From NCBI RefSeq assembly GCF_000258495.1, contig NZ_AJLG01000040.1, forward strand, positions 1-32,578: a stretch of DNA of 32,578 nt. The letters are read 5' to 3'. The translations under genes and the position numbers were made by a program. Numbering within the stretch: the first letter of the stretch is position 1; each line of letters begins with the position of its first letter. Below are positions 8,817 to 15,016 of this stretch, one piece after another. Under the pieces are notes generated by a model. It had not been told where the DNA came from. It made no database searches and worked only from the letters and a program-made list of their open reading frames with translations. The DNA comes from Pedobacter agri PB92. GTDB taxonomy: Bacteria > Bacteroidota > Bacteroidia > Sphingobacteriales > Sphingobacteriaceae.

Positions 8817-8925
8817 TAAACCCGATGGCAGCGGAAAGTTTTTTGTTGCCGTGTTTCGACAAGCTTAACATGACAATCACAAAAACTTTAAGCGAATCAG
8901 CGGGGCCGAACCAATCAGAAGAACC
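8817..8925 (-). repeat. Interspersed repeat copy A (inverted relative to copy B at 10541-10667)
   Basis: Read on the minus strand, the order is TTCTTCTGATT, GGCCCCGCT, AAGTTTTT, TGTCATG, a run of A, CTTTCCGC, ATCGGGTTTA. The same words in the same order occur at 10541-10667 on the plus strand. The inside of copy A also folds back on itself: arms 8835-8855 and 8867-8889 pair with few mismatches around an 11-nt loop. It is therefore a non-coding palindromic mobile-type repeat, not the small open frame that overlaps it. Confidence 0.6.
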
Positions 8926-9007
8926 ACATCAGCACCTTTCCAAAATAAAAACTTAGCACATCTAAAAAACGCTCAAATGACACCTTAGTAAATATCGAAT
9001 ATAATAC

Positions 9008-9037
9008 CTTGCTTTATAGGCAAAAAACTTAAATTTG
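9008..9037 (+). promoter_or_regulatory. Candidate fumC promoter (-33 CTTG, -7 TAAATTTG)
   Basis: The -7 box TAAATTTG (9030-9037) matches TAnnTTTG exactly. CTTG at 9008-9011 lies 18 nt upstream as a -33 element. Predicted transcription start near 9044 gives a leader of about 16 nt before the fumC ATG. Confidence 0.55.
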
Positions 9038-9059
9038 CGACAACAAAAATCAAATTATA

Positions 9060-10457
9060 ATGAGTTTCAGAATAGAACACGATACCATGGGCGAGGTTCA
9101 GGTACCTGCCGACAAATACTGGGGTGCACAAACCGAACGCTCACGCAACAACTTCAAAATCGGTCCTGAAGGTTCAATGCCTAAAGAAATTATTCATGCT
9201 TTTGGCTACCTGAAAAAAGCTGCGGCTTTAGCAAATACAGAGCTTGGCGTACTTTCTGCAGATAAAGCTGATTTAATTGCCAAAGCTTGTGATGAAATTA
9301 TTGCCGGCGATTTAGACGATCAATTTCCGTTGGTAATTTGGCAAACCGGTTCTGGTACGCAAAGTAACATGAACGGAAACGAAGTAATTGCAAACCGTGC
9401 CCACGTAATTAATGGTGGTGCATTGGCTGATGATAAAAAAGTGCTTCACCCGAATGATGATGTGAACAAATCGCAATCATCAAACGATACTTACCCAACT
9501 GCAATGCATATTGCAGCCTATAAATTAACGGTAGAAAACACCATTCCTGGCTTGGAGCAGTTGCGTAACGCTTTGGCTAAAAAAGTAGAGGAATTTTCGG
9601 GCATTACCAAAACCGGCCGTACCCACTTTATGGATGCTACGCCTTTAACTTTAGGGCAAGAATTTTCAGGTTACGTTCAGCAAATCGACAACAGCATCAG
9701 AGCCATTAAAAATGCTTTGGTTATGGTTGCTGAGTTGGCTTTGGGTGGTACAGCTGTTGGTACTGGCTTAAATACACCAAAAGGTTACGATGTTTTAGTG
9801 GCGCAAAAAATTGCCGATTTAACAGGTTTACCATTCGTTACGGCGCCAAATAAATTCGAGGCTCTAGCGGCTCACGATGCCATGGTCGAACTTTCTGGCG
9901 CTTTAAAACGTACTGCGGTTGCCTTAATGAAAGTGGCGAATGATGTGCGTATGTTAAGTTCTGGTCCGCGTTGTGGGATTGGCGAAATTGTAATACCAGA
10001 TAACGAACCAGGTTCTTCAATTATGCCAGGAAAAGTGAATCCTACACAGCCGGAAGCCTTAACAATGGTTTGTGCTCAGGTTATTGGTAATGATGTGGCG
10101 GTTTCTGTAGGCGGCATGTCTGGCCATTTTGAGTTAAATGTTTTCAAACCTTTAATCGCGGCAAACGTTTTACAATCAGCTCGTTTAATTGGCGATGCTT
10201 GTGTTTCTTTCACCGTAAAATGTGCGGAAGGGATTACGGCTAACTTGCCAGAAATTGAGAAACATTTACAAAACTCCTTGATGTTGGTTACGGCTTTAAA
10301 CCCGCATGTAGGTTATGAAAATGCGGCTAAAATTGCAAAGAAAGCACACAAAGAAAATAAAACCTTAAAAGCTGCAGCAGTTGAATTAGGCTTGTTAACC
10401 AACGAACAATTCGATGAGTGGGTTCGTCCGGAAGATATGGTTGGTAGTTTGAAATAA
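9060..10457 (+). CDS. fumC: Class II fumarate hydratase (fumarase C)
   Basis: A 465-residue iron-independent fumarase that interconverts fumarate and L-malate in the TCA cycle; homotetramer in the cytosol. The three conserved fumarase/aspartase regions are present: [10 protein letters not shown] (97-106), the [14 protein letters not shown] block with proton-relay His189, and the signature [11 protein letters not shown] (318-328) with catalytic Ser319. [12 protein letters not shown] (132-143) forms the B-site loop. Length and C-terminal helical domain are normal. The ATG at 9060 is 22 nt after a consensus -7 box. It stands alone between two repeat-bearing gaps, so it is probably monocistronic. 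Confidence 0.97.
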   Translation: MSFRIEHDTMGEVQVPADKYWGAQTERSRNNFKIGPEGSMPKEIIHAFGYLKKAAALANTELGVLSADKADLIAKACDEIIAGDLDDQFPLVIWQTGSGTQSNMNGNEVIANRAHVINGGALADDKKVLHPNDDVNKSQSSNDTYPTAMHIAAYKLTVENTIPGLEQLRNALAKKVEEFSGITKTGRTHFMDATPLTLGQEFSGYVQQIDNSIRAIKNALVMVAELALGGTAVGTGLNTPKGYDVLVAQKIADLTGLPFVTAPNKFEALAAHDAMVELSGALKRTAVALMKVANDVRMLSSGPRCGIGEIVIPDNEPGSSIMPGKVNPTQPEALTMVCAQVIGNDVAVSVGGMSGHFELNVFKPLIAANVLQSARLIGDACVSFTVKCAEGITANLPEIEKHLQNSLMLVTALNPHVGYENAAKIAKKAHKENKTLKAAAVELGLLTNEQFDEWVRPEDMVGSLK

Positions 10458-10466
10458 TCCGAGTAG

Positions 10467-10527
10467 CCTAAGAAGCGGAACTTCTTTCTATGGCTCAATT
10501 ATAGTCATAGAGGAAAGTTCCTTTAGG
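10467..10527. repeat. Long imperfect hairpin directly after fumC
   Basis: Arms at 10477-10492 and 10506-10521 pair over 16 positions with one mismatch and two G-U pairs around a 13-nt loop. An outer CCTAA/TTAGG pair (10467-10471 with 10523-10527) extends it. It begins 10 nt after the fumC stop. It lacks a T-tract and may be an mRNA 3'-end stabiliser or part of the adjacent repeat element. Confidence 0.55.
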
Positions 10528-10536
10528 TATTCAGGG

Positions 10537-10579
10537 AAAAGCAGGGCTTTCATTCTTCGGATTCGACAGCCCCGCTTTT
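10537..10579 (+). terminator. Probable fumC terminator (stem inside repeat copy B)
   Basis: AAAAGCAGGGCT (10537-10548) pairs with AGCCCCGCTTTT (10568-10579) with one mismatch around a 19-nt loop. It ends in TTTT and is followed by a further T-rich run at 10588-10595. Symmetric A/T flanks mean it could work in both directions. It overlaps the left part of repeat copy B. Confidence 0.45.
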
Positions 10580-10667
10580 GCTACAAGTTTTTTTTAAACT
10601 CCTGTCATACTAACAATTATTCAACGTTGATGCAATAAAAAAAAGCTTTCCGCGTCAATCGGGTTTA
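10541..10667 (+). repeat. Interspersed repeat copy B (pairs with copy A, opposite orientation)
   Basis: Ordered words TTCTTCGGATT, AGCCCCGCT, AAGTTTTT, TGTCATA, a run of A, CTTTCCGC, ATCGGGTTTA match copy A at 8817-8925 read on the other strand, with divergence and small indels between. The two copies flank fumC as an inverted pair. No open frame is conserved between them, so this is non-coding repeat DNA. Confidence 0.6.
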
Positions 10668-10727
10668 TTTAACAAATACAGCAACTCAAACTCAGTTTGC
10701 GTAGCGCATAGAGAAAAGACTTAAAAT

Positions 10728-11084
10728 ATGGGAAGTTCGTTCACCACAACACTATTCAGTTTAATTTCGATTGTTCCGCAAATAATCGGTTTTATTGCTT
10801 GCTGCTATTACATTTCGAAACAGGTAAAAGCCGATTCGATACTACTGATTATTGGATCTGGTATTTCGTTGTTACTAACAATATTCTACCATTTTGTGAT
10901 GCCATATTTCACGCAGAGTAGTGGTCTTTCAATACTCGACGCGACAAGTTATTATACGATTGCCGGAGTGATTGGCTTTTTCGTAGGAATCTGTTTTTCA
11001 GTAGGGTTATTCATGCTGATTAACAATACCTTAAACGCGAATAAAAATTTTCCAAAGCAATTCCCACCGAATGAGTTTAAATAG
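10728..11084 (+). CDS. Small integral membrane protein, unknown function
   Basis: A 118-residue protein with three predicted transmembrane helices, about residues 9-30, 37-60 and 74-98. The middle loop has a MPYFTQSSG segment. The C-terminus is hydrophilic (NANKNFPKQFPPNEFK). There is no recognisable family motif. It is the first of three closely packed plus-strand genes; its stop lies inside or immediately before the start of the next lipoprotein gene, which points to co-transcription and translational coupling with that lipoprotein and the S1/P1 nuclease. Confidence 0.65.
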   Translation: MGSSFTTTLFSLISIVPQIIGFIACCYYISKQVKADSILLIIGSGISLLLTIFYHFVMPYFTQSSGLSILDATSYYTIAGVIGFFVGICFSVGLFMLINNTLNANKNFPKQFPPNEFK

Positions 11085-11640
11085 TATGCTCACTAATATT
11101 AAGTTTAATCAATTGGGGAAAATCGAAAGCTCGATTCAATTTAAACATCTTTACCTTTTAGCTTTCACCCTTTACCTTTTACCTCTTTTAAGCGCCTGTA
11201 CCCGCTTGCCAAATGTTCAGGGCAAGGGAGAAGATTTTATGCAGGGTGTGTGGAATCAAGATTCCGTAGCCTACAGCAACAAATTAAGCAATTACACCAA
11301 ACACCATTTTAAGTTCACCTGCGATTCGGTTTACATCGATTTTGAAACCCACAGCAAAGTGAATTTTTATGAAGATTCTTGCTACAACAATGGCATTTGG
11401 AAAGAATATGCGAAAGGTGTTTATGGCGTTAAAGGCGATACTTTAATTGTTGGTGCTACATTTACTCACGCCAATTACAAACAAAAAATTTCAGGCTGCT
11501 ACCGCATTGGCCGGTACGAAAGGAATTTCCTGATCAAGAAAAAATCAGCAGATACTTTAGTTTTAGAAAGCATGAGCGATCAGCGAGAAATTACATTATC
11601 CTTAAAAGAAAAAGTTACTTGCGTACAAAAAGAATTATAA
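11071..11640 (+). CDS. Lipoprotein of unknown function
   Basis: A 189-residue protein with an unusually long basic n-region, a hydrophobic core at about 27-41 and a lipobox LLSAC (Cys43 if the first ATG is used). The mature part has a QGKGEDFMQGVWNQDS opening and several short beta-strand-like stretches with scattered Cys residues, resembling small lipocalin-like Bacteroidota lipoproteins, but no family can be named. Two starts are possible: ATG 11071 overlaps the previous gene by 14 bp, while ATG 11086 begins one base after its stop. Neither has a clear ribosome-binding site. The signal-peptide core is encoded by a 21-bp tandem repeat (11149-11181). It ends one base before the nuclease ATG. 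Confidence 0.65.
   Translation: MSLNSMLTNIKFNQLGKIESSIQFKHLYLLAFTLYLLPLLSACTRLPNVQGKGEDFMQGVWNQDSVAYSNKLSNYTKHHFKFTCDSVYIDFETHSKVNFYEDSCYNNGIWKEYAKGVYGVKGDTLIVGATFTHANYKQKISGCYRIGRYERNFLIKKKSADTLVLESMSDQREITLSLKEKVTCVQKEL
11149..11190 (+). repeat. 21-bp imperfect tandem repeat inside the lipoprotein signal peptide
   Basis: CTTTACCTTTTA occurs at 11149-11160 and again at 11170-11181, a period of 21 bp or seven codons, encoding LYLLAFT then LYLLPLL. The second unit runs to 11190. The pattern resembles CTTTTACCTTTCACC-type simple repeats seen between genes in this group. Confidence 0.6.
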
Positions 11641-11641
11641 A

Positions 11642-12448
11642 ATGAAATTTACATCAATTAAAAAGAAATTAGCCACCGTTGCGGCCATCGGTTTTTTAGC
11701 TTACTTGCCCATTCAGGCTAATGCCTGGGGCATGATTGGTCACCGTGTGGTGGGCGAAATTGCCGATAGTTATTTGAAAACCAAAACCCGAAAAGCAATC
11801 CAATCCATTTTAGGCTCAGAAACCCTGGCGATGTCGGCTAACTGGGGCGATTTCATTAAATCAGACTCTACCTATAATTACCTATACAACTGGCACTTTG
11901 TAAACTTACCCGCAGGGCAAACCAAAGATGTTATCTTCAATTTTTTGGAAACAGAAAAATCGCCAAACCTGTACAACAAAATTATCGAATTAACAGCTGT
12001 TTTAAAAAAATCAAGCAGCACAGCTGATGAGAAAAAACTGGCCTTACGCATGTTGGTACACATGGCTGGCGATTTATGCCAACCAATGCATGTAGCCCGC
12101 AAAGAGGATTTAGGCGGAAATAGGGTTTCGGTTTTATGGTTTAACGAAAAATCGAACTTACACCGCGTGTGGGATGAACAATTGATCGAGTATCAACAAT
12201 TAAGCTATACTGAATACGCAAAAGCCATTAATCACCCTTCTGCTGTTCAGTTATATAACTGGCAAAACACCAGCCTGAAAGAGAATGTTTATGAATCTTA
12301 TCTGGTTTGCAATAAAATCTACGAAACCACTAAACCAGATTCGAAATTAAGCTATCGCTACAATTTCGACTGGGTCGAAACTTTAAATCAGCAGTTACTT
12401 AAAGGTGGCGTTCGCCTGGCGAAAATGCTGAATGATATTTATGGATAA
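11642..12448 (+). CDS. Secreted S1/P1-type nuclease (zinc-dependent)
   Basis: A 268-residue exported nuclease of the S1/P1 family, which cleaves single-stranded nucleic acids and removes 3'-phosphates using three zinc ions. A signal peptide (1-28, ending QANA) leaves Trp29 as the mature N-terminus, as the family requires because its backbone binds zinc. All nine expected ligands are at the right spacing: Trp29, His34, Asp70, His85, His140, Asp144, His150, His174 and Asp178. Characteristic blocks are WGMIGHRVVGEIA, HMAGDLCQPMH and SNLHRVWD. It starts one base after the lipoprotein stop and is probably the last gene of a three-gene operon; it is followed by a strong terminator. Likely role is nucleotide scavenging in the periplasm or outside the cell. 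Confidence 0.93.
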   Translation: MKFTSIKKKLATVAAIGFLAYLPIQANAWGMIGHRVVGEIADSYLKTKTRKAIQSILGSETLAMSANWGDFIKSDSTYNYLYNWHFVNLPAGQTKDVIFNFLETEKSPNLYNKIIELTAVLKKSSSTADEKKLALRMLVHMAGDLCQPMHVARKEDLGGNRVSVLWFNEKSNLHRVWDEQLIEYQQLSYTEYAKAINHPSAVQLYNWQNTSLKENVYESYLVCNKIYETTKPDSKLSYRYNFDWVETLNQQLLKGGVRLAKMLNDIYG

Positions 12449-12462
12449 GAATTCCAATGAAC

Positions 12463-12498
12463 AAAAAAAAAGCGCTGACAATCATCAGCGCTTTTTTT
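12463..12498. terminator. Bidirectional terminator between the S1/P1 nuclease and aspS
   Basis: Perfect stem AGCGCTGA (12471-12478) / TCAGCGCT (12485-12492) with a CAATCA loop, extended by an A-tract on the left (12463-12470) and T-tract on the right (12493-12498). The U-tract appears on both strands, so it can serve both convergent genes. Confidence 0.92.
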
Positions 12499-12536
12499 AT
12501 ACCTTGAATAAATTCAGAGTAGCATTTATTAGATCA

Positions 12537-14282
12537 CTACAAATCAGTTTTGATCTTCAATTCTTTTAATTGTTTATCATCAATTGTACTTGGGCTATCG
12601 ATCATCACATCTCTACCTGAATTGTTTTTAGGGAAAGCTATCACATCACGAATCGAGTCCAAGCCAGCAAAAATCGAAGTTAAACGATCGAAACCAAAAG
12701 CGATACCACCGTGTGGAGGTGCGCCGAATTCGAAAGCATCCATTAAGAAACCAAATTGTTTTTGGGCTTCTTCTGCGCTAAATCCTAAATGTTTGAACAT
12801 TAAAGCCTGTAATTCTCTGTCGTGAATACGAATAGAGCCACCGCCAACTTCAGTTCCGTTAATTACCATATCGTAGGCATTCGCACGAACATTTTTCGGA
12901 TCAGTATCTAACAAAGCAATGTCTTCCGGTTTTGGTGAAGTAAACGGGTGGTGCATGGCATGGTAACGTTCGGTTTCCTCATCCCATTCCAATAGCGGAA
13001 AATCAAGCACCCAAAGCGCTGAAAAAGTATTTTTATCGCGTAAACCCAAACGGTTACCCATTTCTAAACGAAGTTCGTTTAGCTGCTTGCGCACTTTATC
13101 AGTAGAACCTGCCAGGATTAAAATCAAATCGCCTTTTTCTGTAGCAAAAGCTTCGCTCCATTGCTTTAAATCTTCTTCGTTAAAAAATTTATCTACTGAA
13201 GATTTGATGGTTCCATCTTCATTATGGCGGGCATAAATTAAACCTGTAGCACCAATTTGCGGACGCTTGATAAAATCAGTTAACTCGTCTAATTGTTTAC
13301 GGGTATAACTGGCTGCGCCTTTTGCATTGATACCAACTACCAATTCAGCGTTATCAAAAACAGGGAAACCTTTTCCTTTTACCAAATCGTTCAGTTCTAC
13401 AAACTGCATATCAAAACGCGTATCTGGTTTATCAGAGCCATATAAACGCATCGCATCAGCATATTGCATACGTGGCACTTCAGGTAAATCATAATTGCGA
13501 ACTTCTTTAAACAAAGTACGGATTAACCCTTCAAAAGTGTTTAAAATATCTTCTTGTTCAATGAACGACATCTCGCAATCAATCTGTGTAAATTCAGGCT
13601 GGCGATCGGCTCTTAAATCCTCATCTCTGAAACATTTCACAATCTGGAAATACCTATCGAAACCAGAAACCATAAGCAATTGCTTAAAAGTTTGCGGCGA
13701 TTGAGGCAAAGCGTAAAACTCACCCTCGTTCATACGGCTTGGCACCACGAAATCTCTTGCACCTTCTGGCGTAGATTTGATTAAAACTGGTGTTTCAACC
13801 TCAATAAAATCTAAAGCATCTAAATAACGGCGAACCGATTGTGCCATTTTATGACGCAAAACCAGGTTGTTGCGAACCGGGTTACGGCGTAAATCTAAAT
13901 AACGGTATTTCATGCGCAACTCATCGCCACCATCCGTTTCATCATCAATCATGAATGGCGGTAATTTTGCAGCGTTTAAAATCTCTAAAGCAGAAACTTT
14001 AATCTCTACATCACCGGTTGACATTTTTGGGTTTTTGTTGCTGCGTTCAACAACAGTACCAGTGGTTTTAATTACAAATTCGCGACCTAACGAACGTGCT
14101 GCTTCGCAAAGTTCACGGTTATCATCCATGTTAAAAACAAGCTGTGTAATACCATAACGATCGCGGATATCAATGAAAGTCATACCGCCTAAATCTCTTG
14201 ATTTCTGTACCCAACCACACAGGGTTACACTTTCGCCTAAGTTATTGAGGGTAAGTGCACCACAAGTTACTGTTCTTAACAT
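12537..14282 (-). CDS. aspS: Aspartyl-tRNA synthetase, bacterial type
   Basis: A 581-residue class IIb synthetase that charges tRNA-Asp. The N-terminal OB-fold anticodon domain spans about 1-105 ([20 protein letters not shown]). The catalytic core has [26 protein letters not shown] and motif 2 [20 protein letters not shown] bacterial insertion (GAD-like) domain lies at about 290-410, followed by [17 protein letters not shown] and motif 3 GIAFGFDRL near the C-terminus. Leu31, at the position equivalent to E. coli Leu30, is what discriminating AspRS enzymes carry; non-discriminating ones usually have His there. Length is normal. It converges on the S1/P1 nuclease across a shared terminator. Confidence 0.97.
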   Translation of the reverse strand: MLRTVTCGALTLNNLGESVTLCGWVQKSRDLGGMTFIDIRDRYGITQLVFNMDDNRELCEAARSLGREFVIKTTGTVVERSNKNPKMSTGDVEIKVSALEILNAAKLPPFMIDDETDGGDELRMKYRYLDLRRNPVRNNLVLRHKMAQSVRRYLDALDFIEVETPVLIKSTPEGARDFVVPSRMNEGEFYALPQSPQTFKQLLMVSGFDRYFQIVKCFRDEDLRADRQPEFTQIDCEMSFIEQEDILNTFEGLIRTLFKEVRNYDLPEVPRMQYADAMRLYGSDKPDTRFDMQFVELNDLVKGKGFPVFDNAELVVGINAKGAASYTRKQLDELTDFIKRPQIGATGLIYARHNEDGTIKSSVDKFFNEEDLKQWSEAFATEKGDLILILAGSTDKVRKQLNELRLEMGNRLGLRDKNTFSALWVLDFPLLEWDEETERYHAMHHPFTSPKPEDIALLDTDPKNVRANAYDMVINGTEVGGGSIRIHDRELQALMFKHLGFSAEEAQKQFGFLMDAFEFGAPPHGGIAFGFDRLTSIFAGLDSIRDVIAFPKNNSGRDVMIDSPSTIDDKQLKELKIKTDL

Positions 14283-14305
14283 ATATTGTAATCTAAATTA
14301 AGCGG

Positions 14306-14313
14306 CAAAAATA
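14306..14313 (-). promoter_or_regulatory. Candidate -7 box for aspS
   Basis: On the minus strand the box reads TATTTTTG, an exact TAnnTTTG match, ending 23 nt before the aspS ATG. Predicted transcription start near 14299. The -33 element is only a weak TTTC. Confidence 0.45.
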
Positions 14314-14370
14314 CCGAATTTGTTTTAAAGTTTTTGAAAGAAGATTTAATGAAGTTTTGAACGGGTTTAA

Positions 14371-14487
14371 ATCAATTATAATTTAAGGATACTGCTTAAA
14401 GAAACGGACATTCCTCTGTTTGATACTTATCGAAGGGGGAAGATCAGCACAGATATTGCCGATAATATTTTCGCGATGGCAGGTTAA
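14371..14487 (+). pseudogene. Possible C-terminal coding remnant
   Basis: A short plus-strand frame between aspS and the NTF2-like gene, with a stop codon immediately upstream and no start codon until near its end. It reads (INYNL)RILLKETDIPLFDTYRR then GKISTDIADNIFAMAG and a stop. The tail has the composition and helix-like pattern of real protein rather than random translation. It may be the last 30 or so residues of a gene whose front has been lost. I cannot name the parent family, and chance is not excluded. Confidence 0.2.
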
Positions 14488-14500
14488 AAAGATCAGGAAT

Positions 14501-14905
14501 TTAATATTTCTCTTCCAAAACTACCTCAACAGCAAGCACCTTCCATTCGCCACCAACGTTTTTCCATTGGTAAACTTCTTCTGTTTGTATGGTTTGCTTT
14601 TTAGAAAAAACAAGCAAATTGGGTTTAATGATAATTGATTTACGGGCAATTTTTTCAGTAAACACCTCGTTTTCAAAGGCTGATTTTATCCGGTAATGAC
14701 TTGTTTCAATGCTTTTTGAATTTCTGAAAAGGCTCTGAATATCAGCTTTATAATCTCTTAAGTTTAAGGTAACCGAATTGGAACCAGTAAATTGAAAAGA
14801 TGGATCGAAGATTAAAAAGTAGTGATCTGCATCCTTAGCTTGCAAAGCCACATCTTGCTTTTTGTGTAAGGCATCAATTTCTGAAATGATTATATCGGTT
14901 TCCAT
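14501..14905 (-). CDS. NTF2-like (SnoaL/DUF4440-type) protein
   Basis: A 134-residue cytoplasmic protein without a signal peptide. The layout is an N-terminal helix (ISEIDALHKKQDVALQAKDADHY), a curved sheet beginning FLIFDPSFQFTG, and closing strands EEVYQWKNVGGEWKVLAVEVV. This is the cone-shaped alpha+beta fold typical of NTF2-like proteins, which use a central pocket for small ligands or as a scaffold. The IARKSIIIKPNLLVF... EEVYQWKN...GEWKV order fits DUF4440-type members. Function is unknown. A TAnnTTTG box lies about 31 nt upstream, suggesting its own promoter. Confidence 0.7.
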   Translation of the reverse strand: METDIIISEIDALHKKQDVALQAKDADHYFLIFDPSFQFTGSNSVTLNLRDYKADIQSLFRNSKSIETSHYRIKSAFENEVFTEKIARKSIIIKPNLLVFSKKQTIQTEEVYQWKNVGGEWKVLAVEVVLEEKY

Positions 14906-14936
14906 GGCATGAAGTTAACGGTTTGTACTTTGTTTT

Positions 14937-14944
14937 CAAATTTA
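14937..14944 (-). promoter_or_regulatory. Candidate -7 box for the NTF2-like gene
   Basis: On the minus strand TAAATTTG matches TAnnTTTG exactly, 31 nt before the ATG at 14905. No clear -33 TTTG. It lies just downstream of the receptor terminator. Confidence 0.35.
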
Positions 14945-14970
14945 AGATGAAAGCATTCATTACATTCCAC

Positions 14971-14998
14971 AAAAAAACCACCAATGGTTAGTTGGTGG
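14971..14998 (-). terminator. Terminator of the TonB-dependent receptor gene
   Basis: On the minus strand, CCACCAA pairs with TTGGTGG (7 bp, arms 14992-14998 and 14978-14984, 7-nt loop) and is followed by seven T. It begins 18 nt after the receptor stop codon. Confidence 0.85.
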
Positions 14999-15016
14999 CT
15001 TGAGTTTTAACTTCAG

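Larger units (their letters stand above)
8559..9059. other. 501-bp intergenic region rich in palindromic repeats, no credible gene
   Basis: Lies between the divergent histidine kinase and fumC genes. An open frame at 8756-8956 has no family resemblance and overlaps repeat DNA. The region holds three palindromic blocks (8622-8652, 8674-8737 and 8817-8925, each listed separately) and, at its right end, the fumC promoter. Confidence 0.7.

Noticed and set aside
8756-8956. 66-residue open frame between the kinase and fumC
   Set aside because: It runs through palindromic repeat DNA that recurs at 10541-10667 where the frame is not kept; no protein family resemblance.
11071-11640. A fumarate hydratase name for this lipoprotein because of its nearness to fumC
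   Set aside because: It has a lipobox and no fumarase motif; the [11 protein letters not shown] signature is only in the gene at 9060-10457.
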